Positions 44,700 to 55,764 of a stretch of 64,000 nt of DNA are shown here, piece by piece; position 1 is the stretch's first letter; each line of letters begins with the position of its first letter. This DNA comes from Ariolimax columbianus (Eukaryota > Mollusca > Gastropoda > Stylommatophora > Arionidae): NCBI GenBank assembly GCA_036924085.1, contig JAVGWX010000011.1, forward strand, positions 35,152,386-35,216,385. Reading direction: 5' to 3'. The position numbers and the translations under genes were made by a program. The notes beneath the pieces are model-generated. The model was not told where the DNA came from, did no database searches, and saw nothing but the letters and a program-made list of their open reading frames with translations.

Positions 44700-45326
44700 T
44701 GTTCTGAAGAGAACCAGAACCAGAAGAATTTGGGCCTTTGTTCTGATGGAAACCAGAACCAGAAGAATTTGGGCCTTTGTTCTGATGGAAACCAGAATAA
44801 TTCAGATCTATATTCTGATGAAAGCCAGAATAATTCAGATCTATATTCTGATGGAAGTCAGAATAAATCAGATCTATATTCTGATGGAAGCCAGAATAAT
44901 TCAGATTTATATTCTGATGGAAACCAGAATAATTCAGCACTTTGTTATGATGGAAACCAGAATAATTCAGATCTATATTCTGATGGAAACCAGAATAATT
45001 CAGCACTTTGTTCTGATGGAAACCAGAATAATTCAGCACTTAGTTCTGATGGAAACCAGAATAATTCAGCACTTTGTTCTGATGGAAACCAGAAGAAATT
45101 GGCCCTTTGTTCTGATGGAAACCAGAATAATTCAGCACTTTGTTCTGATGGAAACCAGAATAATTCAGATCTATATTCTGATGGAAGCCAGAATAATTCA
45201 GATCTACATTCTGATGGAAACCAGAATAATGCATCCCTACATTCTGATGGAAACCAGAATAATGCAGTCAAATGTTCTGATGGAAACCAGAATAATGCAG
45301 CCTTTGATCTAAAGGAACCAGAATAA
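44700..45326 (+). repeat. 33-bp minisatellite, about 18 units
   Basis: The unit is TCTGATGGAAACCAGAATAA TTCAGCACTTTGT. Because 33 is divisible by three, frames stay open on both strands; one plus frame spells repeats of SDGNQNNSALC for 223 codons. The first two units are longer (39 bp). It lies in a UNC80 intron near the exon at 44395. Confidence 0.9.
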
Positions 45327-45499
45327 TTTAGCCCAATTTTCGGAATGGAACCAAAAGAATTTAAGCCTATGTTATGAAGGAAACCAAAAAAACTGAACCC
45401 TGTGTTATTAAGGAAACCAAAAGAATTTAACCGTGTGTTCTGAAGGGAACCAGAAGAAAATTTAACCCTGAAGATAACCAGAAGAATTAAATCAGGTCA

Positions 45500-47067
45500 T
45501 CAACACAGTTCTTCTTCTTCGTACGCAGTCAGACAGTAACCTTTATTTTTTTCTAAAGAAGCAGCGGTCATCCTGAGGCTGTCGACACTGCTGTAGAGCT
45601 TGTCTAGTGTTGCCACTGGTGATGGCCACATCTGCTCTCTCTGATCCTCGTATGTCGGGCAGTTTTGCAGCAAATGTTCAGCGGTCATTTTCCCGGTACC
45701 ACACGAGCATTCGTCGATCTTCAATTTGTTGAATAGGTGGTACCTCAGTCTATTGTGGCCAGTGCGAAGTCTGAAGACCACGACCTGCTCTCTTCTGTTC
45801 AACTGGTAATAGGCATCGTTTTTTGTGTAGCCAGTATGTTCTGTTTCCCATTTGGTCATGTATCTAGCTCTAATAAGCCGTTTTGACTCTTCGTATGTCA
45901 CACTGGTATCTGGTTGTGGTAGTCTTGCACCTTCTTTTGCCAGTCTGTCTGCCTCCTCGTTACCTTGGATGTTGCAGTGGGATGGAACCCACTGTACCAC
46001 TACCCTTTTTGGTGCGGACTGCTGGCATAGTTGACAGAGTACTGCTCTTAAATCATCAAGTTCAGTATTTTTCTGGCTTTTTAGTGCTGTGACTACGGCC
46101 AGGGCATCTGTAAGCAGGACTATATGGCTTTCATTCCTTTTACCTGTCACCATTTCTTCCACTGCCGCCCTCAGTGCCTCTGCCTCCGCTCTGAAATTGC
46201 TTGTGTATTTTCCAGTTGCCAATGACAGTGTTATTTTCCTGCCATTTGGTAGGCTCAGGAATGCCCCTGCCCCTCTGTTCTGTGTTGTGTTTGTTGCAGA
46301 GCCGTCGATGTATGCATGGGTCCATTCCATGCTTGTGTAGTTTTTCGTTATGTACCTCAGGGTTGTATCTCTTCTTTCTTTTTCAGTCTGGCAGTTTTTG
46401 TTTCCAATACCTGGTATATTTTCTACCACCTCTGGAAATATATGCTGCCTCCAGGTAGGTTTTCGTACAGTAGTGATGGGCTTTGGTGCTGTTAGTGCGT
46501 TCATAGGGTCTTCGTGCATCTTTGCTTTGGCTATCTCTGCTTTAGTTTCCCATTTCCAAAATTGTTTAGTCTCTGGTGCATTGGATGGTCAGTCAGTCTT
46601 CTGAGTTTCTCTGCTTGCTGCTGGGCTCTGCAGTCTCTTCTGTCGGTCATGGATTGCAGTTTTGTAATCTTTTCTAGTTCTACAATTGGCATTGACTTCA
46701 TGCCTCCTGTTATAACTCTCATGGCTTGGTTTTGGAGTTTGCTAGTTTTATCGAAGTTTGCCTTTGCTGCAGTTGTCCATGTCGCAATGCCATACTCGAG
46801 GACTGGTCTCACTCTTCCAGTGTACAGTTTCTTTAGTATACTTTCGTCTGCTCCCCAGCTTGTGTCAGCAAGTTTTTTCATGATTGCCATTCTTTCTTTG
46901 GCTCTCACTCGGTTTCTCTCGATCTGACTTTTCCATGTCATGCGCCGATCAAATGTGACTGCCAGGTAGTTTGGGTTGTCATTTGGCTGCAGGTATTTGC
47001 CGTTAAGACTTATTTTGGTGTTTATTTGAAAGCAACACAGTTCAACAGGTGATAGATAATTGAACAC
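45500..47067 (-). mobile_element. I-type LINE with RNase H, 5'-truncated
   Basis: Two minus-strand frames together cover the RT thumb and C-terminal domains. The first (47067-46531) carries NPNYLAVTFDRRMTWKSQI, VRPVLEYGIATWT. The second (46519-45500, 339 aa) carries an RNase H domain. RNase H landmarks are HAYIDGSATN (Asp), NFRAEAEALRAAV (Glu), LLTDALAVVTALK (Asp), and WVPSHCNIQGNEEADRLAKE (His and Asp). After it comes LRTGHNRLRYHLF and a CSCGTGKMTAEHLLQNCPTY zinc-knuckle-like element. The two frames must originally have been one, so one frameshift lies near 46525. The 3' end has a GAAGAA-type tail at about 45500-45515. Confidence 0.92.
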
Positions 47068-47339
47068 AATTTGCTAGATTATAGTCAACAAATGTGGCTT
47101 ATTCAGGAGGAAAGAATAACGTTGTACCCTACTATGTACACTAGAAAAGGCAACTTGTGAGGGTTGTGCATGGGATTTGCAACCTGATCATACAAAAGAA
47201 AGTGTCCCAGATATCATCACTGCAAAAGCCAATTAATAATTTCATATAGGCTTCTTGCAAGTGGTGCAGCTATGCTCAACTGGAACAAATAATGTAAGTC
47301 AATGAAAATTCGTCAACTCCCTGCAGAGAATAGGTCCTC

Positions 47340-47580
47340 AACAAATACTCGCCAAGTCTTCATGATGCGCGCCATTATTTCCAGCTCTCAGCACATGTTT
47401 CCTGCCATTTTTAGGTTTCTCTCGACTTCTCTTCTCCATGAGGGTTTAAGTCTGTCCCTATTTCTTTTGCCCTGAGAATTCCAGAACAGTGACTGTCTTG
47501 TAATGCTATCAGCTGGTTTCCTTAGTGTGTGTCCTATCCATCGCCAATATTTTCTCTTTACGTCTAGTCTAACTGGCATA
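47340..47580 (-). mobile_element. RTE/jockey-type LINE C-terminal fragment
   Basis: It encodes VKRKYWRWIGHTLRKPADSI, TRQSLFWNSQGKRNRDRLKP and SWRREVERNLK, a typical LINE C-terminus. It is immediately upstream, in its own orientation, of nothing else recognisable. Confidence 0.78.
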
Positions 47581-47947
47581 TGTCAGGTTCTTTTCCACAG
47601 TTATATTTTAGTGACGTTATCATACAATTTTATTCCTTCAATTTGGTGCAAGCATCCATTGACAAAAGCTTGGACATTTTTAGTTGTACTTTTCTTTGTT
47701 CCCAATATCACAGAGCCATACAATAGGATGTATTTGACATTTTTTGAAGATCTGTATTTTCACAAATACCATAAACAATAAAAGAAAAACCTCTCGCCTT
47801 TAGCATTCTTCTTAATTTGATATCTCTATCAGTAATGTAGGAAGATAATAATCACAATGGAGAATGTTGGAAATACATAATATAAGCAAACAATGTGCAT
47901 CATTTTGGGATGCCATTTATTATTATTAGAACAAATAAATAACTGAT

Positions 47948-48500
47948 GGGGGGACCCAGTGGTATCGAGGTAAGGTGTTCACCTCATATGCTGGAGGTCG
48001 TGGGTTCAAATCATGGTGGGTACCGAGATTTGTTCACGTGGAACATCTGTGATCTCTGAGTAGTGAGATCAGACACCCATGTGCAGTGGTGCGCACATTA
48101 AAAATCCCTTGGCAGTTGAATTCGAAAAAAGTAGGCTTAATAGCCACTAATCAGGCAAAATTCAAGTTAAAAATCTACTAAAATTATTCTAGGGATTCTC
48201 ATCCCACAGAGAATATGTCGCAAAAAGGGGACTGTGCGGCTATAACATCAGGTCTTGGTTATGTGGTTAGCACAGCGGCATAGATGGTGCTTGACAGTCT
48301 GCGGGTCTACCTTGCTCTAATTTACGCTTTCACCATCACCAGTCCCCAAAATAGGCATCGTATATTCTAGGAGCTACCAACCTAACGGTTGGTGGCAGAC
48401 ACTGGGAGTGATCTGGAAAGTCACAAGCGAATTTTCGTCTGCCCAAAAATTATGGTCATGCCTCCCCATGACGTCTAACAATACAAATGGACTGAAGTTA
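47948..48500 (+). mobile_element. SINE-2 long form
   Basis: The head is CCAGTGGTATCGAGGTAAGG with GGGTTCAAATCATGG. It then has the standard body, an AAAAAGGGGACTGTGCGGCT module and a distal block with AACGGTTGGTGGCAGACACT. It ends about 60 bp before the UNC80 exon at 48561-48669. Confidence 0.8.
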
Positions 48501-48560
48501 GAAAGAAAAACTGATGTTTAAATATCTATTAAACAAAGTTTATGCAAACATCAATGATAC

Positions 48561-48669
48561 CTAAGCACAGCATTGATTCTCTGACTTGTTTCTTCGTGTT
48601 GTAGCTCCTTAATAATCATGTTTCTGGCCTTGTCAGATGATTTTGCAGAGGAAAGTAGGAACACTGAAG
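48561..48669 (-). CDS. UNC80: UNC80 exon 4 of window
   Basis: This 109-nt exon consists of 2 nt, 35 codons and 2 nt. The acceptor is TCTCTACCAG and the donor is GTATCA. The peptide contains SVFLLSSAKSSDKARNMI and ends QRINAVL. The final AG plus the first A of the next exon give Arg. Phase agreement on both sides and the amphipathic composition support a true exon. A CT dinucleotide repeat lies about 50 bp upstream of the acceptor. Confidence 0.87.
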
Positions 48670-48722
48670 CTGGTAGAGAAAATCAGAGATTGATTTATTT
48701 ATAAATATATATATATATAAAA

Positions 48723-48753
<31 letters not shown>

Positions 48754-49269
48754 CTCACTCACTCTCTCACACATGGTCTCCTGAGCCAGACAGGTGAAAC
48801 GGTAAGGTCAGAACAAAGCAAGATACAAATCTACTGCCATGCAAGAAGATTGAGAACAGTAAAGGCACATGGAAAGCAAACCAAGCAGTAATGTCTGTTG
48901 AAATTGGATCAACTGGGCGACTAGTCTAATGAAGAAGTGAACCACTATAGTTTTCATGAGGAATATTATATCTACATTAATTCTCCTCACCCTTATCTTT
49001 TTTCACCTATTCACTACAATTCAACCTCAGCCGGATAAGATACATCCTTATTTAGATACTTAACAATATAACCAGAAAGGTATTGGATAAGAACTCACAT
49101 GAGGGAATAAAAAAAAAACATCTAGCAAAACACAACGGAAAATGAGGCCAAGACAGTTGGAATCTCATGGGTAGAGTTAAAGAAGATGACCAAAGTTGGA
49201 ACCAGAAGGATAAAGTCATGCCAATTAAACAAGATTAAAACTGTAACTAATCATTGTCCTTGAACTAAC

Positions 49270-49408
49270 CAGCAGCTGCAGCCAGTTCTTGATCACTCTC
49301 TAGCATCAACTCCCAGGCCACTGGCATGATGTCAATGAAGTGCTCCACATTCAGGACAGGGGCTGCTTTGGTAAGAATGGCCATAGGACACTGTGTCAAT
49401 CTCTGAGC
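49270..49408 (-). CDS. UNC80: UNC80 exon 3 of window, 46 codons + 1 nt
   Basis: This 139-nt exon has acceptor ATGTGACAG and donor GTTAGT. The translation starts AQRLTQCPMAILTKAAPVL and continues with HFIDIMPVAWELMLESDQEL and an alanine run. The helical, hydrophobic pattern is characteristic of the alpha-solenoid part of UNC80 as I know the family. The last base (G) joins with CT of the next exon to make an Ala codon, which extends the alanine run smoothly. Confidence 0.88.
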
Positions 49409-49429
49409 CTGTCACATATACAAAAAGTA

Positions 49430-50185
49430 AAGAATACTAAAGCATAATATGCAGTGGACTTGGAGAATATTTAAGAAAAGCATGCTATTTGTAAATACTG
49501 TTGTTAGGGATACAGCTTGAAAAACTTCATCATGTTCTTGATGAAGTGAGGTACCCTGTTCCATTTATCACTGTCTCGTCTTGTGTATTAGAAACTCCAC
49601 TATGCTCGGTCTGTAACTTGATGAAGTGAGGTCAGGTAACCCCAGTAGATACCTTAAACAAAGGGGAAGAATGGATTCACACAAAAGATAAAGATAAAAT
49701 GACTACCACTGGGTCATTATTACTGTGGGAAGAGTAATACAGAGACTGGTGCAGTGGGAAAGCGAAACGCTATGTTAAACAACTCGTATGTGAAAATGTC
49801 CAGGACTCTGATGCTGTCAAATATACTGCGCTATGCGGTAAGAAAGCCGGTTGAGGCTTCTTTACTAGAGTGAGAGGCAGGGTCGCTGCTCAGAGGAGCA
49901 GATCATACGTGACAACAACGTCCAGTATCAGATTGGAGATCAAGGCAGTGACTTCGGCTCTGAGGCGGACTTCTGGAACCTATTTAAAGAGGGCCGTAAT
50001 CATCTCTGGCTCTCAATGCTCACTTTAGAAGGTCCTTAAACCTCAGGGAACGCGTTGATCTACTGTCCTGGCCATGCCATTGTTTGTGAGAATGAATGAA
50101 CTGATATCCTGGTCTCAGGAACACATGAGATAGTGGAGCAGGAGTGTGTTCAACCATGATTTTTTATTTTGCACTCGGATTTGAA
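49430..50185. other. Intron with weak internal repeats
   Basis: TTGATGAAGTGAGGT occurs at about 49540 and 49619. A more GC-rich stretch (49760-50110) may be an old repeat. No gene. Confidence 0.35.
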
Positions 50186-50189
50186 GATT

Positions 50190-50645
50190 ATCCCATTATT
50201 GAGGGTGATGAAGTTAAGTTGTTGCAACAGATTTTTCTGATGTAGATGTGTTTAGTTTGTTTATCTAGATGTAATAAATACGTTTGTAGTGGAAACTAAT
50301 AGATATGCCGATCTTGTAAAACTTCATTATTCGCCTTCTGTGGCAATTTTCACAAATTGTCAGCAGACGTGGAACCCTCAGAAATAGGCAAGTCTTAATG
50401 TCTGTGCTGTTTTTTATCATTTTCACTTTCATCTTCTTCTATCTCAGAAACTCACACACACACAACACAAACAATAACACCAACAAGTTCTTTATGTTAT
50501 GGCTCTACATACAAAATCATATCTATAGACCAACAAATGAAAAGGATTACAGGATCTCAAAGTCAACAACTATAGTAAAATGTGATGTGCTGAAAAATAA
50601 TGCAGCTGCAAGGGAAAACTGTGTCAATTTTTAGCTTAGCCCCAC
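50190..50645 (+). repeat. Dispersed repeat R7 with upstream module, copy 4
   Basis: Longest version: an upstream AAGTTGTTGCAACAGATTTT module, GATGTAATAAATACG, then the R7 core. It suggests R7 is the 3' part of a roughly 450-bp element. Confidence 0.65.
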
Positions 50646-50954
50646 AGAGGATAATGGTAACTATTCAGCAATTCTTATTTTGGAAAGTATCTTTTAGTTC
50701 CACCCCTGGCACATCAGTTTTCTTTGATTAGTTTGATGTCCTTCTTCCTAAGAAGTTTTGTGGCCTTCCCATGATTGTCTTACTCTGTTAGTTGTAACCC
50801 AGCTCATGTCAGAAGATGTAATTAACTTTCCTAGTTAGTTTACTTTCTATTTGTGTCATTGAGTGTCGCGGGGAGCTTAAGTTGTCTATCCTGTGCCAAG
50901 TGTGATGCGACGGTCAATGTGAGCATGTGTCGCTACACAATAACTCTAATATCA

Positions 50955-51400
50955 TCTATCCACCTGCCTCGTAGCCAGATCTAGCAGCGTTGTAAGCCAT
51001 CAGTGGAAGTTGATGTGGGTGCATTCTCATGAGATGACCAAACCAACTTATTTTCTGCCTGAAATGTATTTGGCACAAGACGTAGTGCCGACCATACTTC
51101 AAATGTTGTCGTTCCACATTCTGTCTCTCCTGGATACATGGATGACCTTCCTCAAACACTTCATCTCACACGCTGAAATTCTGCTAACATGCCCTGGATA
51201 GAGAACATGTTTAGCACTGGTAGAACACAGAGTCTGCATAAATATACTGTTTATCAGCTGTTGCTTTGTTGCCAAACTAATGCTCGGGTACCTAGGCAGT
51301 ATGGACAGCTGATAAGTCACAGCAGATGCTTTCTGACACCTAGTCTCAATTTCCCTGTCGATATTGTCGTCTGCTAAAAAAATACTGCTCAAATACTTGA
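50955..51400 (-). mobile_element. LINE RT C-terminal fragment, two frames
   Basis: One minus frame gives DNIDREIETRCQKASAVTYQ, TKQQLINSIFMQTLC and ECEMKCLRKVIHVSRRD-like text. A second frame gives KISWFGHLMRMHPHQLPLMA. Together they are in the order expected for a LINE C-terminal domain, separated by one frameshift near 51110. Confidence 0.75.
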
Positions 51401-51684
51401 ACTAGTTTTCTTCTTCATGAAAAAATGAAAAATGGCTCGAAGAACCAACTTCATTGCACCTGTGTGCCATATGTGCTCAGTCCCTTTCTTTGCTGATGAC
51501 ACAGAACAAACTTTGAAATTTTCCCCTGACTTTGTCTGGTAACCAATTACAACTGGGTTGACTGGGTGAAGTGGTCATACTGGGACAACACCCCAAACAC
51601 ACCATCTGAACATGGCATGATTTGAACCTGGAATGCTGGGATTGTAAGCAAAGCTCAACCACTAGACCACACGCTTCCTAAGGA

Positions 51685-51828
51685 CATGCCTTCCAAGCAT
51701 TCACCCCTCCCTGACTAAAAACATATTTCCTGGTATCTAATCTGGATATTTCTTTAATTAATTTGTGGCTGTGTCCTCTTGTTCTTGTAGGCAGGTGTAT
51801 TTTGAAAAACCTGTTATAGTCTAATTGG
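51685..51828 (-). mobile_element. LINE-A internal C-terminal fragment
   Basis: The minus strand reads LDYNRFFKIHLPTRTRGHSH and KLIKEISRLDTRKY, matching the C-terminal coding part of the LINE at 39252-40181. The 3' tail is absent. It abuts a plus-strand RTE-like fragment at about 51830. Confidence 0.75.
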
Positions 51829-51829
51829 A

Positions 51830-51985
51830 TAGGACACACACTATGGTAAGCACCATGAAACATGGCCAGACAGCTCTGACATGGATCCCACAGGCAAAGA
51901 GGAAGAAAGGTAGACCAAGAAATACAGAAAAAAGAAACTGTGAAAATGAATTTCTTATTTCATCATGACAAGAAGAAGAGGAATA
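51830..51985 (+). mobile_element. RTE-like C-terminal fragment
   Basis: The plus strand gives TALTWIPQAKRKKGRPRNTE, matching the WNPQGKRKRGRP motif of LINE C-termini. It abuts LINE-A sequence at 51828 and the UNC80 exon at 52064. Confidence 0.6.
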
Positions 51986-52063
51986 ATCTATGTGTTTAAA
52001 AATTGTATTATTTTGTATTTGATTTCTGCCTGTGTATTTTGTTCTCCTTTCATTTCTTCTTAC

Positions 52064-52243
52064 CTGAGAGGTAAGGTACTTAATGATGGGAGGTTCCTCC
52101 TTTGCCTCCTTAGGTTTGTCATCTTTCTTCCATGTTGAAGACAACTTCAGCTTTGTCAGAGACACGTCCGTTTTGATTTTCTCCAAAAGAGGTGTGCTTT
52201 CTCTTCTACGAACTGAAGGAGATGTCACTTGGAAGATGGATTC
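52064..52243 (-). CDS. UNC80: UNC80 exon 2 of window, 60 codons
   Basis: This 180-nt phase 0/0 exon has acceptor TCTGTTCAAG and donor GTAAGAAG. The peptide begins ESIFQVTSPS, continues with RRRESTPLLEKIKTDVSL, and ends in a Lys/Glu-rich segment followed by PPIIKYLTSQ. RRES and similar basic-serine sites could be phosphorylated, which is an inference. The frame stays open for some 240 nt past the donor into the intron, but the strong donor and the clean fit to the next exon at 49270-49408 favour splicing here. A mariner relic begins only 185 bp upstream of the acceptor. Confidence 0.82.
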
Positions 52244-52489
52244 CTTGAACAGATGAAAACCCTTGAATTATTGCTGAACAAGGGTTTCCCAAATCTGGTT
52301 TTAGATCTTTTACTAGAGAGCAACTAATACACACAAGCATACATAACACGATGATATAATGCAGCTGGAGCAAACAGTAATACCCACGTCGCCAGAATTT
52401 GGTTACATCTTGGTAGTTCGATATATACGAGGGGCGTTCAAATCAGACCAGGACTTTTTGTTCTAGTTCTACCTGAATAGTTTGCTGAA

Positions 52490-53585
52490 ACTACTGTGCT
52501 GTCTATGAGAGGGCCTACTTTGTCCTTTGATCTTTGTTTATTTCTAACATAAGAGAAGAAGCTTTTACTATCAGTCTTGATCCTCTGAGCAAGTTTCTTT
52601 TCGAAGTCTATTTTTTCTGTTTTATTCGCTTTCTGAGATATGTATTGCTTGTCCAAATATTTTAAATATGTTTCTTTTGATTTACCTGCCTCTATATATT
52701 GTTTCCATGCTTTATTTTTAGCTCTTCTACATTTAACTACAATTTTAGTGATCCACTTTTTACGCTTGGGGTTTACCTCCCTATATGGAACACATTCCTC
52801 TTTTAGCATTTCGAGAACTGTTTTAAAACTCTCCCACTCCTGTTCAACATCTGTTCCTCCGACAATATCTTCCCAGATTATGTGGTTCACTGCCTCTTTC
52901 ATTCTCTTTCATCCTTAACATCTATCTTAGAGTAGTCATATGTTCGTGTGCACTTCTTTCCCTGCAATAAGATCCCATCGGATGATTTGATGGTCACTTG
53001 AGCCATACAGTTCCCCTACGGTAACGTTTTCAATCATATTTTCCTCTGTAGTAAAAACTAAGTCGAGTATGTTTTTGCCTCTGGTGGCTGCTACTACATG
53101 TTGAATTAAAAAAATTTCAGTTATGCACACTTAACAAAAGGTTTTGACTCTACAAGTGCTTCTGCCATATTCCATTTTATTTCTGGAAAGTTGAAATCCC
53201 CCATTAATCATTAATAATAATTTCCTATCACTTGCCTTTACTATGCTACTAATCAGCTCCTCATCTTCCTCCTTTTGACTTGATGGACATCTATAGCATA
53301 CTCCAATCACTGTTTTTTCACCCCCACTTTCTATTTCACCCCATACACTTTAATTTTTGTTACCACATTACCCCCCCCCCCCCCCCCCCAGCCTTGTCTA
53401 CAACTATCCTATCCTTCCTTAACATTGTATATCCCTCTATTTCAAATTCACCATCTGCAATGTCCTCATATGCCCATGATTCTGTTAACCCTATTATATC
53501 TGGTTTTTCTTCCTCTACATACAGTTCCAATTCTTCTCTTTTATTAACTATGCTTCTCACATTGTACGTCGGTGACTGATGATCC
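52490..53585 (-). mobile_element. LINE endonuclease/linker segment inside the mariner
   Basis: On the minus strand the high-coordinate end encodes an AP-type endonuclease start (NVRSIVNKREELELYVEEEK, PDIIGLTESWAYEDI). It continues with LDLVFTTEENMIENV and GSSDHQIIRWDL, the catalytic His region, and then a Lys-rich linker (WITKIVVKCRRAKNKAWKQY, KDKVGPLIDS). It stops before the RT domain. A poly-C run at about 53372-53390 (53 kb) codes the Gly run. The segment lacks a LINE 3' end, which is unusual for a retrotransposed insert. It is likely the 5' part of LINE-A or a close relative. Confidence 0.85.
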
Positions 53586-53891
53586 TGTCCTGCTTCTGCA
53601 AGATAACACTTGACCTCATATGGCCCACTGCACTATGTGTCCTCAGCAGCAACTCGGCTGGAAGATATTGCCACATCCACCATACAGCCCAGACCTCGCT
53701 CCAAGCGATTTCCAAATTTCTATTGGTTTGGACTCCTTAAAGAATTTCTGGTAGGTCAGCATTTCAGCACTGATGACGAAGTGGATTGGTTCAGACATAC
53801 TGACAAGACTTTCTACGCTGAAGCTTTTCAAGCATTACTTAAATGCTGGGATAGGTGCATAAACGTTACAAGAGATTATATCAAAAAATAA
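53586..53891 (+). pseudogene. mariner transposase C-terminal remnant
   Basis: Allowing one frame change near 53690, the plus strand gives LLQDN (second catalytic Asp region), PHMAHC, QQQLGWKILPHPPYSPDLAP, then SDF (third catalytic Asp), LKEFLVGQHFSTDDEVDWF, and a C-terminus with KCWDRCINV. These match the DD34D mariner family order. The first catalytic Asp and the DNA-binding domain are lost, and a stop replaces Arg/Ala before PH, so no activity is possible. Confidence 0.9.
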
Positions 53892-54139
53892 ATGGCATTT
53901 TGACTACTTGAAAAATTCTTTTTTTTTCATTCAAAAAACAAAAACAAACCCAGTTTGGTTTGAACGCCCCTTGTAATGAGTAAACACTGTATTGCCATAA
54001 CATTGTAATGCTATGTCCTTGAATATACCATAATATAATATAAGTAAACAACAGAGGATATGAACATTCAATATGTGCCATTGGTTACAAAATAATATGG
54101 GCCTAACACCATATTTTCTATGCGGCGCATGGCATGATG

Positions 54140-54356
54140 GGATCTTTTTAAACTACAGAGGATGGAGACAGAGGGAGTGGTGTGGCAGCAGGACGGAACT
54201 AGTGAAACCACAACCCTGATCAGTACTGGTCCTCTGATCAGGAAAGGGATGACCAATGACAATCCCAGATCCGTCAGTCCAGACGCCACCAGCGCAAGCA
54301 TGAATCGTGTGTTGGAGACTTCAGGGAGCATGAATATTCCAATCATATGCTAGCCA
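54140..54356 (+). other. Unassigned possible coding fragment
   Basis: After a plausible acceptor (AAACTACAG) the plus strand stays open for about 66 codons to a TAG at 54354. It has hydrophilic text such as GVVWQQDGTSETTT and SVSPDATSASMNRVLETSG. Composition looks coding. No family is recognised. It could be a captured exon or a retrocopy end lying antisense in a UNC80 intron. Confidence 0.3.
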
Positions 54357-55021
54357 CTTTGTGACTAAACTTCACAACTGGAATGAGAAACTGGTTGTCT
54401 ACAGATTCTTCTGGGGGGTCATTGTGGTCGAGTGGTCAGGCACTCACCTTTCAAAGAGATGAGCAGGAATGGTAGGCTTTTGAATCCCGTAAATTTTTCA
54501 AGTGACCCCTGGTCTCATGGGTGGTGATACCAGAGTACCTGCATACTGAGTTACCTTCAGTCATCATGACTTGACTTGCCACTAGACCAAAGTAGCTCGG
54601 CACCAGAGAGTGAGGTTGATGACCAGCATAGTTTCTTCCTTCCATCCACATGCAGTGCAAGTTACACCAGCAAGACAAAGCTGTCTGATGATGTCACCAT
54701 CCTCGCTTGCGATGGCAACTAATACAATGGGAACACTATTATAGCCGACATAAACACCATCATTTTACAACTCCTGATTTAGGGCGATTCAAGGGGGCTG
54801 CCATCTTGGATGTCTAGCACACAGTACTCAATGGGGGCTGATTTCTCATCAGCCAACTGTTCAAATCACTGGCGAAGGTCTCTGCATGTGCTGTAATTTC
54901 TAACGTGGAGACATTTAATCTTATCACAGGGCTTTCAATGTACTGAATAATAATAATAATAACATGATGGACCTATTTTCTCTTACATTATTCTTAGGCG
55001 TCTGCTGTCAATATTTTAATT

Positions 55022-55135
55022 GGAGCCGAAGATGCAGCACAGTGAATGAGTTGACAGCAGCCAGTGACTAATAGCTGGCTGCTTGCATCAGGGCTAGTGA
55101 ACCTGGGCTGACCAAGACCCTATTTCACCTCCTTG
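55022..55135 (+). mobile_element. SINE-4 5' half
   Basis: GAGCCGAAGATGCAGCACAG through CCAAGACCCTATTTCACCTC. Confidence 0.7.
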
Positions 55136-55764
55136 AAATACATGTACCTAACTCAAGCCCAAGTAGAATTATGTAACAGTAGACACTCATGTGTTGTCCG
55201 GGTTCAAAAGGGGAGCTATCAATAGCAACACTGTAATGTGTATTTGTGAAGACTATTAAGGAGAGTTGTGCATGGTACTGACTACGCGATCCTGTAGTAA
55301 CTTTAAGCCACAATAGTGAACACAAATATGGATTTGACAGGAGAACTTGGTTTGTAAGACCTGTGCTCCACAGGTACCTCAGAAGGTTTGGTTGATTATT
55401 TGTACCTTGTAGAATGATTTGCTGTAGTCTATGTAGAAACCTGATATAAAATGAACAAAATGACAGTACATTGGATGCCTGTTCACTGTAAGATACACAG
55501 AAATGAGACTTGTCAAAATGAGGCAGCAAAATACAAACTGATGACAGCATAAAAACTGATGATTGCGCAGCATACAAAGAAATAAATACAATGGTTAAAA
55601 ATACAACACAGATTCTGATATAACAGAAGCATATTACTCCTTATCCCAGGGAAGGAAGACTAACGTCTAGTCAGGCAAAACATACTGATCAGACATGTTA
55701 GTCACGGTCAGGCAAAACATACTGATCAGACATGTTAGTCAGGGTCAGGCAAAACATACAAGAT

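Larger units (their letters stand above)
52428..53973 (+). mobile_element. mariner relic with TIRs and TA target site, interrupted by LINE
   Basis: The left terminal repeat CGAGGGGCGTTCAAATC starts at 52428 and the right end GGTTTGAACGCCCCTTG stops at 53973. They pair at 20 of the first 25 positions. Both ends are flanked by TA (52426-52427 and 53974-53975), the standard mariner target duplication. Only the C-terminal third of transposase remains (53586-53891). About 1.1 kb of minus-strand LINE sequence sits where the rest should be. Confidence 0.88.

Noticed and set aside
44655..45326. A 223-residue repeat protein gene
   Set aside because: The same array is open in other frames and on the other strand, there is no start context or splice evidence, and it lies in an intron. 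It is kept only as a finding.
51821..52063. Extension of the UNC80 exon past its donor
   Set aside because: The open frame continues into the intron by chance. The donor GTAAGAAG and phase match to the next exon are stronger evidence.
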